Assembly: GCA_039881145.1 (NCBI GenBank)
Contig: JAYKKI010000008.1
Location: 30,300,501-30,364,500 of the forward strand
DNA: 64,000 bases
Direction of reading: 5' to 3'
Source of the DNA: Druceiella hillmani
Lineage: Eukaryota; Arthropoda; Insecta; Lepidoptera; Hepialidae
Of this stretch, positions 52,191 through 63,768 are shown piece after piece (within the stretch, counting starts at the first letter, position 1; each line of letters opens with the position of its first letter). Made by a program: the position numbers and the translations under genes. A model generated the notes under the pieces. It was not told where the DNA came from. It saw only the letters and a list, made by a program, of their open reading frames with translations, and searched no databases.

Positions 52191-53295
52191 TTTCCTAAGA
52201 ATATTTCTAATTCACAATATAACAACCAATTCGCTACATTTGACCGAAATCATAGAGAAGTAATCGAAGTCGGCGAGCCGTATTATAGACGCATACCGTA
52301 TTTTTGGAATTTATTCAACCTGCCAATATGACGCAAATCTTTATCGTCTGTGGTTGTTAATTTTTTCTACATTCATATTTTGAGGTACACATTTATTTGC
52401 TTACATAAGCATATATTTGATAATTTAAATATTACAATATAAAAGTGAATTTTTAGTTGGATAAATGATATCAGCGTTAATTAAATTTACAATAATCTTA
52501 AGTAAATTGTTTCATTTATCATAAAGTATATAAATTCAGAATAATTTTTATTTGACTAGGCATGAGTAATGTTCTTTGTAACGTATTGAGTAATAAGTTT
52601 TAAAATAAGTTTGTTGAAGACCAATAAAAGGGATATGATATTTATAGAGAATTGAATATTATATTTTAGTAATTTACACATAAAGAAAAGGAATTTATTA
52701 TTTAAGAGTATGCCGATATGAAATTGTTGATTCGTCCCCCTCAATCCTGCAACCATAGACTAGAGAGTCTTTGACGCGCAATCTAAAAGCACGAGTAAAA
52801 TAATTTACACAACTTAGAGTCCGGCCACACCGTACAAATATATTATTTCATACAAATTCTAGGGTGTGCATTTGCTATCTCTTTCTAACACAACCACCTT
52901 CATTGTATTTACCTTTCTGAAGTTTTTCTTGTCTATGCCATAGATTAAGTAGCCTATGTTATTATCAAAATGCGTCGCAAAATGGCTGTTCAATCGTTCA
53001 AAATGTAAGTAGCTTCATTGAGTTTATGCTTTTTACGCTTTCTACCATCTGTTTTTGCATTTTTTATTTACTTTTAACGTTGTATATGTGTTAATAATAT
53101 ATTTGTATCTGTTTTAATATTATATGCATCTGTATTTACGTAGTTGTCAAATCGTGAAATGGTGTTTGCTTTTTATTATAATAATATATATTTGTATTCG
53201 TTTTAATATTATCTCTATCCGTTGTCATTTATTTCATTTCTATTTACGTACTTTTAAAATCTTAAAAGAGTTATTTTTAAATATGTCTGCTATGT
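52191..53295 (-). other. ARGLU1 5' UTR/promoter region and flank
   Basis: The start codon is preceded (higher coordinates) by a somewhat less AT-rich stretch to about 52330, a plausible 5' UTR and core promoter. No TATA box is obvious. 52340-53295 is AT-rich with nothing recognised until the P-element relic. Confidence 0.4.
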
Positions 53296-54560
53296 ATGTA
53301 TATAGTAAATGTTCCTAAGGATGAAAAGAGAAGCGTAGTTTGGCTAAATATTATTGGACGTAAAAACATAAAAATGTTATTTATTGCAGGTTTGAAAAAC
53401 TTCTTACAAGAAACCAAGTGTGAATATGTTTTGGAAGGTGAAAATTATGAATCAAATATAATAAAAATATTGAAATTTGATTTATTTGTTGTGTATGGTC
53501 TTCCACATTTATTGAAAGGTATGAGGAATAATTTGTTCTAGTACGACCTATTGTTTGAGAATGAAAAAAGAGCAACATGGAAAGATATTGTATTTATATA
53601 TGCGTGAGATGCCAGAGGAAGTATGAAATTGTTGTCGAAAATAGAATAGAATGCATAAGATGAAGTAGCTGTGCAAGAGTTTTCAATTCAACGATGCAGG
53701 CGTCTATGGAAATTTATTATAGAAGAGGTAATGTAAAAGTTCAATTCATTGTTTCATGTTTGTCATACTTAATTGAAATTTATGGAATTACCACTTTTTT
53801 TGTACATTTGATTTAGTACAGGCACATGATTAGTTTTGTTATAGTAATTTATGCATTATAGTTTCTATGTACTTTCCCATTCTTGTAAGTCATTTATACA
53901 GTAACTGGAAATTATTGACGGCAAATATTAGAAATTATTCTTTGAAACATTTTATTCTTTATGTTTTATTATAAACATATTGAAAATTCAACTTCATTCC
54001 CAGGCGATCCAGTGATTCAAGGAGTATGATTATTGTATACATATTGAAAATTCAACTTCATTCCCAGGCGATCCAGTGATTCAAGGAGTATGACAATGGC
54101 AGATATGGGCGAGATCATCAATTTCTTTACCAAATTATTTAATAGTGTTAATGGTAGTGCTAGATAATGTAAAGGTAAACCCTAGAGTAAGAGAGAGAGA
54201 AAATTGAGCATGACCAGTTTTGGGTAGAACACTAGGAGGTATGCGATTTGTTAATATAGTAGGTATTACAAAAAATACTAACATATAAATATATTCCTAG
54301 TATAAACAATTTGGGATTTAAAAAGCTTTGCTCTTTCAACTCATTTTTTACATAATAGAGGAATTCAAATGTGTTCACCATGTAAGGTCAACCAAGATCC
54401 ATTAAAAAATGTTTTTGGCAAATTAAGATCTCATAACTACAGAAATATCAATCCTACATGTAATAATTTTCAAAATTCAATTAAGGCATTAATTACAGAT
54501 AATTTTGAAGTACACATTCCTCAGGAGCAAATTGTGATGAGAACAACAATACCTCTGTAA
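53296..54560 (+). pseudogene. P-element/THAP9-like transposase relic
   Basis: Four colinear plus-strand pieces. First is FDLFVVYGLPHLLKGMRNN, near 53480-53536 (family: ..D.PHLLK.IRNN). Then DLLFENEKRATWKDIVFIYA (about 53545-53605) and INFFTKLFNSVNGS (about 54120-54165). Last is STHFLHNRGIQMC...VNQDPLKNVFGKLRSH with NINPTCNNFQNSIKALITDN (54340-54520; family: NQDPLENFFG.IR...NPTC..F....K.LL..N). The GTP-binding middle and the THAP zinc finger are not readable. Stops, an internal 55-bp duplication and frame changes show it is dead. Confidence 0.78.
53975..54093. repeat. 55-bp direct duplication inside the P-element relic
   Basis: 53975-54029 and 54039-54093 are the same 55 bases, beginning ACATATTGAAAATTC and ending AAGGAGTATGA, separated by 9 bp. 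The identity implies a recent slippage or template-switch event. Confidence 0.93.
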
Positions 54561-56180
54561 TTACAGGATTAAAAGATTTAATATTATCTTCCACACATTC
54601 CATTTGATATTCCATATCCATTCCATAGAATATTCAATAGTATTTTGGAACAAGAATTGTTAAGTCATTCACAAATTTTGAGTTTTAATTTCAAGTCTGT
54701 CTGGCCCATTTCTCACTAAACGAAATGTAGAAAATTCCTTGTTTATGTTAATGCTTTGTTTTAGGTTGGGTAATTAGAAAATTGCTAAAGAAAACTGGGA
54801 AATGCAAAACATATGAAAATATATTTAAATGTGAAGTTGTCAGATGTTCATCACTTCATTGCAAGTAGGTACTTGGGGAATCGACTATATTATAACAGTA
54901 TCATTTTTATTTGAACCTTTTAAAATAGTTAATAATTAAGAAAGTTCGTTTGAACTCCAATTTACATTTAAACTGTATTGATTGTAAGGTACAAAGATTT
55001 AGTTAGATTTGATTTCGTCAAAATTATTGACACTTGAAATTTTTCATTGGTTGGTTATATAAATAACCTTAAAAGCTTTGACAATGTGAGACCAAATTCT
55101 AATCCAGTGTAGTTTTTTCCAAAAATTCGCTGTTGTCAAATATACAAAAACTTTGTAGAAAAAAAAGAAAAAAATTTGTAGCATAATTTCTATCACACCT
55201 TTTCCGTCTATTTGCATTTTGTTTTGTACAAAAATTCCTGTGTTATTTCTACAATATTCAAATTTCTTTGTTAAATGTTATTGTATCTATCTATATTTAT
55301 AAATATTTTATATGTGGTATATTCACTACTTGTTAAAATTATTTTCATCATCGTTAATGGATTTCAATCATTCTTTTAATAAGTGGATATTTTTAGGTAT
55401 TTTTTAAACTTTTAAGAGATTTAAATTAAGAGTATTTATTTTGACGCAAATGACAGACCCAAATTTTAAATGTCTTCCACTAAATTATAATTGACAGGAA
55501 ACTTAAATCCTTCAGACCCAAAAACTACAGCTATTAAATTAATGGCCCTTTTTATTGGTGTATTGGTATAAATGTAGTATACTTTCACATTATATTATTA
55601 ATAATTAGTGGTATTAGAGCATCCATTATGTTTATTTTTACGAATTCTTTTACTACAATTTAGGAAGCTAAGTAATTATCATATATATATTTATCCTTTA
55701 GTTTATGTATGTAATATACTTATAATTGAAAATAATTTAATTTTTATTTAAGGCGTTTAATAAAACATTTTTTTTAATTGAACTGTTTGTTTTTTTGTAT
55801 TATGTAAACAAAAGTGAATATAGGGACGTATGGCTAGGTCGGAAATGGGATGGCACATGCCATCTCTTTCTAACAGTATTAAAAAATTGTATGTATGACC
55901 CATCTACATTCTTGCATAAAAAAGGGGCGGTTTTGATTTTGTCATATTATTTAACAAAATATTAATGAGGTTGTATCAATTGTAATTGTTACTGGCAGGT
56001 ATAGTGTATTCTGGCACATAAAAACGAACTTTCTAAATTTGATATTTATTCTTTTTGAATGAAAATTCTCTTTCATTGACAAAAATGTATTTTTTGGCGG
56101 TAAATGAAATCCAACTCTTAAGTTCTTTTTCATTTGTTACGTTTTTTATTTTAACGAATAAATTTTAATTAAATTTCTGC
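54561..56180. other. AT-rich intergenic DNA, nothing recognised
   Basis: No open frame longer than about 60 codons and no family resemblance. It may include the untranslated end of the P-element relic on its left and the 5' part of the Tc1 element on its right. Confidence 0.45.
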
Positions 56181-56280
56181 TGTTTGCTGCATTAGTTCAC
56201 TTCTGTTTGCTGCATTAGTTCACTTCTGTTTGCTGCATTAGTTCACTTCTGTTTGCTGCATTAGTTCACTTCTGTTTGCT
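56181..56280. repeat. 23-bp tandem repeat, 4.3 copies, before a Tc1 ORF
   Basis: Unit TGTTTGCTGCATTAGTTCACTTC... of 23 bp starts at 56181, 56204, 56227 and 56250, with a partial copy at 56273. Copies are identical. The partial copy ends 9 bp before the transposase ATG. It may be an expanded subterminal repeat of the transposon. Confidence 0.95.
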
Positions 56281-56289
56281 GTTCTCAGT

Positions 56290-57311
56290 ATGGTCGAAAA
56301 AACGATAAGTGCTAGTAAAATTATTGCGCTGCTTGAAGAAGGCTCTAGCCCATTTTATGTGTCTCAGCAGTATAATGTGAGCCGTTCCACCGTCCAAAGG
56401 ACCTGGCAACGATACCAAGAAACGGGCTCCGTCAGAAGAAGGCCTGGTTCTGGAAGAAAATGGTGCACTGAGCCACGGGACGACCGCTTCATAGTCAGTC
56501 AAGCCCTACGAAATCGTCAAGTTACGTACGTGGAAATCAAACAGAACCTCGAGGACGTCAGAGGTACACGAGTAAGCCTACGGACAGTCAGAAGGAGACT
56601 TCAGGCCGTCAATATACGTAGCTATCGCCCAGCTCGGGGCCCTACATTGCTCCGTGAGCATCGAGATGCCAGATTGAGATTCGCTCAAAATTTTTCGTCA
56701 TGGACTCAACGAGACTGGAATAGTTTTTTATTCTCCGATGATGTTCGTATATCGATTAGTGGTGGAGATCGATGTCAGCGAGTCTTACGAAGACCTGGAG
56801 AACGCTTCGCAGAAGTGTGCTTTGAGGAAATCACCCCATACGGTGGCGGCTCCGTAATGTTTTGGGCTGGTATTAAGGCAGATAACCATACCGAGTTAGT
56901 TTTTTATTGAAAATGGAACATTTAATGCGCAAAGGTAACATAACAGAGGTTATTATTCCTCATGCCCAACCCGCATTAACAGCAGTTGGAGGCGAGTCCA
57001 TTTTTATGGATGACAACGCTCACGCCCACCGCTCTAGAGACGTTGATGCGTATATGCAGGAAGCCGGAATTCGTCGGTTATACTGGCTAGCTATAAGTCC
57101 TGACCTCAATCCGATAGAACACATATGGGATAATCTCAAAATACACGTCAGAGCCGTAAAACCAGCTCCAGAAAACATTCAGGCCCTTAAAAATGTGATT
57201 GTCGCTGAATGGGAACGTATTCCTCAGGAAATGATAAAAAACGTCGTCGAAAGCATGCCTAGCAGATTAAGCGCATTGATTTTAGCTAGAGGAGGCCATA
57301 CTCGTTACTAA
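56290..57311 (+). pseudogene. Tc1-like transposase, near-complete, two frame breaks
   Basis: ATG at 56290 opens 206 codons. A helix-turn-helix is seen (FYVSQQYNVSRSTVQRTWQR), then the linker RRRPGSGRK. A second HTH is VSLRTVRRRLQAVNIRSYRP. The first catalytic D lies in FLFSDDVRIS, where the usual E after D is D. Then come RRPGERF and GGGSVMFWAGI. An extra T in GTTTTTTATTG (about 56900) shifts the frame, and a second shift near 56935 returns it. The second part (56907-57311) carries IFMDDNAHAHRS (second D), SPDLNPIEHIWDNLK (E) and the ending ARGGHTRY. Length, order and the 34-residue D-E spacing fit a Tc1-type DD34E element. Terminal inverted repeats were not found. Confidence 0.92.
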
Positions 57312-57723
57312 ATTTTCAAATTTTATGTTAAATTAATAAAAAATATTCAAAAATAAACTTTAGCCATTTTAATGTACCAGTATGAAAAAGCTCGTCTGTG
57401 AACTTTATATAATTTTTTTTATTTATTCGCATTTTTAATGACTGAAGTAGGTAAAAACGATATCTCAATAATAAATAACAATATTCTCACTGTTGAGATA
57501 TGACAAAGAATTTAACCAATTCTTGTCTTTAAAATACACTTTATAAAATAATAGAACGTCAGTAAAACATGACAGCCAAATTATTTATTTCTCTAAAAAA
57601 CTCCATACTTTTTCATGTTGCCAGTTACAAAAAAAGTAAACTATATGAATCAATTATTGTTAACAACTGGTTTGGTTTAGTTTTAAATATAAAAACTCAA
57701 TTACATTAGGCTAAACGTAACAC
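57312..57723. other. AT-rich flank between Tc1 and LINE relics
   Basis: No coding or repeat signal recognised. It probably includes the 3' untranslated end of the Tc1 element, whose right terminus could not be located. Confidence 0.4.
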
Positions 57724-58985
57724 TCACCATATCGCCATATAAAATGCAACAAATAATAATAAAATAACTCTGATATGGTTTATTCCTATAAGTGCCCGTA
57801 TTTTTTTGCAAAAGAGTTTATTTAGTATATTATCTATGACCAAACCTATGCGGGACACCACCGAGGTATCTGTCCTAGAAAACATAAATCTAGAAACATA
57901 GAATTTTGATGGGTTAGATGGTTGAATATTGAAGGAGTTCGCACTCATATTTGGAGATGATCTCTCCCAGGCCCTTTGCCACTCAAAAAACCACCCAGGA
58001 GCGAGCCAGGGAAAGGGGAATAAATTAATTATAAGTGTAACATGGGTCCCCATTGGCACTAATGAACCAAGTCTTTTCATCGGTTAGTTCATTACTTAAT
58101 TATTATGCTATAGTGACTAGGGACACACGCAAGAACGACGTATGATTCCGATCTTTTCAAGTCAAGCAACACAATCGTGTGTTGCTTTCCAAGTTAAGCA
58201 AGATACGATTGTGTGTTGCTTGACTTGGAAAGTCTGAAATCTACAATTAGAAGAGAAAGGATTAATGAGAAGGGACTGGAAGGAACATAAAGAGTTGGAG
58301 AAGATTAAGAGTTTATGAATCTTAGCATCCAGAACATACCCTAACTTAGCATCCATAATACCTTGGTATGCCCAGGAAGATATGAGCAGTTCCTTGGTAG
58401 GCGAAACTATGCCCAGATTAATGTAGTTGTGCAGTACAATTATATGCTAACATAGCTGTCAGGCAGGATCTTTGAAGGATCTGTGCACATTTGCATCCAA
58501 TCGACCCAATAGCCAATACATAATGGGCATTTGGGGAACTCTTGTGGAGCCCATGCCCAAATATATGTTTGGTTTATGCATTATTGATTTATGCGAATAG
58601 GTTAGAATAGAGGGAGTGAGGAATTTTTATAAATTATGTTTGCAAGGGATTATAGTTTTTGGAAGATGACCGTGAGGAATGGATGAGGTTTAGAACGCTC
58701 TACTTGTTGGACATTTAGGAAATTGGATTTCATTGCACCCGCTATGATCCTCAAAGCTTGAAAATAATTGCGAGTCAATATGGTAGCGTCAGATTTGTAT
58801 ATAGAGTCGAGGAGGAATGACCTATAGTCCAGAAGAACGCGTACCCAAGGATTGTATTTTAATTTTAGAGTGTTCTGGTGAGAACCCCACGATATTCCGC
58901 ACGGAGAATTGTTGTTTGTCTGGCATTGGGCAATTACATGCTCAATTGGAATTTTCCAGGAGAGTCTAAGAACGGAAACATCCCA
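57724..58985 (-). pseudogene. LINE ORF2 relic, 3' part (RT end, RNase H, tail)
   Basis: Minus strand. 58985-58650 gives LSWKIPIEHVIAQCQ, then GISWGSHQNTLKLKYNPWVR and YFQALRIIAGAMKSNFLN, the C-terminal end of a Jockey/I-group reverse transcriptase (family: ALRII.GAM.STP...L). Near 58130 VVLACVPSHYSI resembles the last RNase H motif (WVPSH.GI.GNE). 58080-57724 gives FFEWQRAWERSS and KFYVSRFMFSRTDTSVVSRI, like the family's SR..T..SRIRLGH tail. Stops divide it. Together with 62215-62880 it appears to be one LINE copy split by a Gypsy insertion. Confidence 0.65.
58158..58227. repeat. Imperfect hairpin within the LINE relic
   Basis: CAAGTCAAGCAACACAATC at 58158-58176 pairs with 58207-58227, which carries two additional bases (GT). 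The 30-bp loop contains a further partial copy of the arm. The whole patch looks like an inverted local duplication. Confidence 0.85.
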
Positions 58986-58989
58986 AGGA

Positions 58990-61900
58990 ATTTCAGATGC
59001 AACTATTTGCCATGGAAGTGTAGGAATCTTTTTAACTAGCACTATATCTTTAGTATTGTCTCTTTGTGTTTGTTCGCAGACGGAGCAGGTTTTAACTAGT
59101 TTTATGATGTCATCATATTATCCCTTCCAGTAAAGAAATTGTCGTGCTGTTCTCAAGCAACTGTTTATACCTAGAGGTCCGTGACGAATGTTCTTTAGCA
59201 TTTTAGGAATCTGTGATTTTGGTACTACAATTTTATTTCCTTTGAAAATTATTCCATTAAGATAGCTTAATTCTTCTTTGAAGTTAAAGTAATGTCGTAG
59301 TTCTGTAGGAAGTTCAGTGGCTTTTTCTGGAAATCCTTGTATTATTGTCTTAAGTAATAACTGTAAATGTAAATCTTCCTTTGTAGCTGTAATTAACTCC
59401 TCTTTAGCGTCTAATGACATGGGTAGTATAACTGCAACTTTTAAATTTTCTTCTTGTTCATATTTCAGATTAGATGCATCACAGTCTCGACTAAGAAAGT
59501 CCGCTAATGGTATTTCTGTGCCTTTTTTAAATATGACCTTCGGCGAGTATGGTGTAAGATTAAACATTATGCGTTGCAATCTTGCTGGAGCAGATTGTAT
59601 GTTTTTCTTGAAGATCGTCTCAAGTGGTTTATGGTCCGATTCCACGGTCAGTTCTTTGCCATAAACATATTCATGGAATTTCTTACATCCAAACAGTATA
59701 GCGAGTGCTTCTTTTTCGATCTGTGGATAATTCTCTTCAGATTTGGTCAACGCTCTTGCTCCATAGGCTATTGGTTGTCCTTCTTGAAGAAGTGCTGCTC
59801 CAAGATTTTTTGAACTAGCATCTACGCTTAATGTTACATGTTTGTTTACATCATAAAGTCTTAATACTGGGGGACTCTGAAGAACTTGTTTTATTTTCTT
59901 CAAAGCTTCTTCATGATGAATTTCCCATATAAAACTTGTATTTTTGTGTAATAAATCTCTCAATGGATTTGTGAGCTCTGACATATTCGGAATAAATTTA
60001 TTTAAGTATGTGATCATTCCAAGTAGTCGCTGTAATTCTGTTTTATGTGTTGGTGTCTTCATTGCCTGTATAGCTTCCACTTTTTCTGTGTCTGCTTCTA
60101 GTCCATTCGCTGAAACAATATGGCCGAGGAATTTAATTCTTTCTGCTTCAAAAATGCATTTATTTTTATTTAGTTTGAAGCCTGATTTCTTTAGCGTTTC
60201 TATGACTTCATTTACTGTTTTCTGTAGTTATTCTCTACATTTTGCCTGGATAAATATATCATCGATTGCTACTCTCACATTTTTAAATTTACTGAGCAAA
60301 TTTGTTAAGATTTCTTGGAATATTTTAGGTGCTGATGACACTCCAAAAAGGAAGTCTCTTGAAGGAATATCTTCCTCATGGTGTAGCAAAAGTTAATATT
60401 TTCTGTGTTCTTTCTGAAAGCTTAATCTGCCAGAATCCTTTTGTGCAATCTAATAATGCAAAGAATTTAGAACCTTTAATATCAGCTGAAATTTCTTCTA
60501 TAGTAGTCCGTGGAAAATTACGTCTCAGAATGTTCTTGTTTACATCTGATGGATCTATACAGATTCTTATTTTACCTTTTTGTCTTACGATTACCATTGG
60601 ACTTACTGCAGGGGTAGGCTCTGTTTCTGGTTTTATGACATCTAATTTTACCATTCTGTCAAGTTCTTGCTTTACCTCATCTCTTATAGCATGTGGAATT
60701 TTTCTTGAAGGTTTAATTTCGAGGTTTGAGTTCTCGATTAGGTCGATATCATACTCATAATTTTTGTAACAGCCTAAACCTTTAAAGATATCATTATTTT
60801 CACTTTCCTTCAGTGTTTTCACCCTTGCAATAAGCTCTAACTTTCCACAGGTATCAAGTCCTAGGATTGGTGTGACCTTTTCTTCTACTACTTTGAATAT
60901 TATAATATTTTCTTCATTTTTTTATTTTACAAAGTAGCTCTACTTCGCCTAGGACTGCCATTTTATCTTCAGTATAACTTATTAAATTTTTTGTTCGGCT
61001 TGGTTTCAGACTTGCCTTTGTTTTGTTCATTAAGTGTCTCGGTAACACGTTGCATTGTGCTCCTGTATCTAATTTAGCAATAAATTTCACATTACCTACT
61101 TCACTTTTCTCCGTCCAGTAGCTTTTTTTTCTCCGGCACTTATAGCTGATATGTACACATCATCTTCAGAATTATTTGAGCTTTCTTCTAGTGTATTCAC
61201 TCTATTTTTCTGTTTATTTAGATGTTTCTTCTTAGTACGGCACATATTGGCAAAATTACCATTTCTATTGCACCTGGTACACGGTTTGTTAAATGCTGGA
61301 CATTCTCTGCGTTTATGGATTGTACCACATCTTTTACAGTCAAAATATTCGCTTGGTTTATTTTTGACACTTTTATTTTTTACTGCTAATATTTTCTCTG
61401 ATTTGTTTTTACCTTCAAACTCGTCTAGTTGTTTGGAAGCTTGTTCACTCGTTTTGCAGATTGTTATGGCTTTTGTCAGGTCTAATCTATCTTCTGTAAA
61501 CAATTTCTCTCTTACTTGGTTTGATTTGGTGCCAAACACTATCTTGTCTTTTAACATTTCGTCGAGTAAATTGTCAAACTAAATTTGCTTGCCTGGGTTT
61601 TTATTCTTGTCAAAAATTCGTTAAAATGTTAGTCTTCGTTTTGTTCAATCTTAAAGAATATATATCTCTCAAAGGATATATTTGTTTTTGGTGCAAAATA
61701 CTCTTTAAACCTGTCTTTAATGACTTGCAGGTTATTTTTGTCTGCATCGCTGAGATTGAAACTATTGTATATTTCGATCGCTTCTGAGCCTATCACGGCC
61801 ATAAATGTTGCTGCCTGGACTTCGGCTGGCTTTTTATCTAATTGTATAGCAATAGCATACCAGTCAAACTGTTGTAACCACTTTTTCCAACATGTTGATT

Positions 61901-62025
61901 TGTCAGAGTCAATTTGTAGGTTAGCTGGCGGCTTTATTCCAGATACTGCGTCGTTCGTTGCCATTTTACAACTTTTTCACGTATTTTCTTTTATTTAGCA
62001 CGTTTTTTAGATAATTCTGACACCA
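58990..62025 (-). pseudogene. Gypsy-type LTR retrotransposon, truncated internal region
   Basis: Minus strand. Gag begins at 61964 (MATNDAVSG...), breaks near 61630-61560 and resumes to 61096, with two zinc-knuckle remnants (CKRCGTIH and CTRCNRNGNFANMC, the latter lacking its H). The protease site LDTGAQ lies at about 61072-61055. Reverse transcriptase covers 60822-60100, with FALLDCTKGFWQIKL intact but AIDD where YxDD is expected, plus a frameshift at 60376. RNase H (VTLSVDASSKNLGAALLQEG) and spacer run to 59118. The integrase zinc domain (FLYWKG, then CSVC after a shift) follows, then PTLPWQIVAS. The sequence stops there: the DDE core, any later ORF and the 3' LTR are absent. No envelope gene is seen. 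Clearly inactive. Confidence 0.88.
62015..62025 (-). other. Primer binding site of the Gypsy element (tRNA-Leu-like)
   Basis: Minus strand TGGTGTCAGAA lies directly next to the LTR end. It is complementary to the 3' end (TTCTGACACCA) expected of insect leucine tRNAs. Only the first 11 bases fit. Confidence 0.6.
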
Positions 62026-62213
62026 TGTAGCGTTGTGGTTATTGTTTAACTAGCTTTAATAGGAAAATAAGTAAGCGGTTAATATGACATACGAAAACTA
62101 TATATTTTTTATTCTATATGATCATTGGTCTACACGTTAGTTCACAAGTTTTGACGCTAGATGTCTATACTTCACAAACGTACATTGGGTTAAATATATG
62201 TTACAGTAGTACA
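62026..62213 (-). mobile_element. 5' LTR of the Gypsy element (candidate, 188 bp)
   Basis: On the minus strand the segment starts TGTACTACTG at 62213 and ends GCTACA at 62026, just before the primer binding site. This TG...CA form is expected of an LTR. The left neighbour is LINE sequence that stops at 62214-62215, so the LTR boundary coincides with the insertion point. No second LTR exists in the window, so the boundary is inferred. Confidence 0.6.
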
Positions 62214-62214
62214 T

Positions 62215-62880
62215 CTAGGTTTGTGTCGGATGGGAAGGGGTAAGCTTATTTAAAAACTGATCCACCCAATTTCTGGGAATAAGTTTGAATAGATCAAGCT
62301 GAAAAACAGTCCGAAAGCCTTTGAAATTTGCCTTTACGATAGAAGGAGGAGTAGAAGGGTTAGCTGAATTTCTTCCATCCCTCCATCTTTTCTTAAGAAG
62401 AGTGCCTTTTGTATGGGCTTGAGTCTTACGAAACAAAAAAAAGTTTATCATATTAGAGTTGTATCTTGTTTCAGGCTCTACAGATTTTAATCACCGCCTA
62501 GCATTCTTCATCCCACCAAGGAGGGGAGGACCAATAGCGGTGAGAATTCCTCTTCAATTGTATGTGGTTACCAGAAGAAGAGTTGGATTTAAATTTAAAT
62601 GGGGGAAAGTGACATATATAGGGAAGTGGCCGCTGCTAAATGATTCGGATAGTGTGTTCCAAGTAAATAACAATGCCAGAGATGAGAAATAAAGGCGATT
62701 TCGTATGCGTTAGTATATTGTTATGGGACCTACATTCTTGAAGGAGAACCATTATTTAGCAAATACAGGCCAAAGTCATACTGAAGTTCCGTCAAGGTGA
62801 TCCTGAGGGATATTTTTTATCAGAATCTACCAAATTACTTAGATCGGTACAAATGCAGTTTAACGCCAATTAAGATTTCA
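62215..62880 (-). pseudogene. LINE ORF2 relic, 5' part (endonuclease and RT start)
   Basis: Minus strand, from 62880: LYLLNNGSPSRM (about 62790), then NTLSESFSSGHFPIYVTF, an APE endonuclease end (family: SDHFPI), then PPWWDEEC near 62525 (family: PWWNEEC). From 62451 to 62215 comes an open piece with NPSTPPSIVKANFKGFRTVF and LIPRNWVDQFLNKLTPSHPT, the pre-RT region of I/Jockey-group LINEs. It stops exactly at the Gypsy LTR. The RT core that should follow is absent from both halves. Confidence 0.65.
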
Positions 62881-63768
62881 TTGTTTATTAGTTACTAAAT
62901 TTAAGACTATTTATTAAAAATGATATACTTAACAAAAATAACTGTAGTTCACAATTATTTTATTACAAAAATTGATTTGAGAAATATTTCTCACAGAAAT
63001 TGCAGTTTTGCAACTCCTAGTTTTTTTAATAATTACTATTCTTAGCGATACTGACTATGCAAATAGCATACGAATTTGCATAAAAAATTAATTTAATAAT
63101 TTAAATAAGCGAGAATGATGGCTCAAAGAGACTTAAAAAGGTTACGAATTTGATGGTTATAATAAAAGCAATTTTCAAATCGATTTCTTTTATTAAAATC
63201 AATATTATCGTCAGGATCAGCACATTTTATTCAAAATATTTTATGTAAACGTACAAATAGGGAATATAATACAAGTAGGGAATGAGTATCACAATACCTA
63301 GTTGAGTGAATTAAATTCACAGATAAAATATAGGCGTATTCAAAATATGCAAAAATATATATTTTTAAGAAAAGTTTTGTTCATTAAATTTTGTTTACTT
63401 TAGCTGATCCCTGACAGATTTTTATAAAAACACGCATAGTGATTCGGTGTTTGTGATATGCTTATAGATGAAACAATAGACGGGATTATTTCATTTTGAA
63501 CTTAGCCATAGTAAGCTATACAAAGGAACTTATATTCTCCCTACAAACCGATAATTCAAATAACGAAATCAATTTTATTTTCTTATAGAAATTGTTTGCC
63601 ACATGGAAGATAATTAATTTCATTGTTCGCAAGATACACATGAAGTTTGTACAAAGACGCTATTCGTTGGTTATAATCAAGGAATAAAATGTCGTTTAAA
63701 TATAACGTACAACAGACCCCCTTTTTCTAATTAAGTGCAAAAAAAATAATTACAAAAACTCTGTTTAA
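62881..63768. other. AT-rich DNA, nothing recognised
   Basis: No open frame of interest and no repeat structure. It may include the untranslated 5' end of the LINE copy. Confidence 0.4.

Noticed and set aside
52022..52331. Three overlapping frames on both strands at the ARGLU1 start
   Set aside because: They are other-frame readings of the ARGLU1 RS-rich exon. The correct minus-strand frame starts at 52190.
56140..57450. Terminal inverted repeats for the Tc1 element
   Set aside because: Only weak AT-rich complementarity was seen between flanks, so no ends could be supported.
59317..60760. Plus-strand frames of 79-150 codons opposite the Gypsy pol region
   Set aside because: They are antisense shadows of the minus-strand reverse transcriptase and RNase H.
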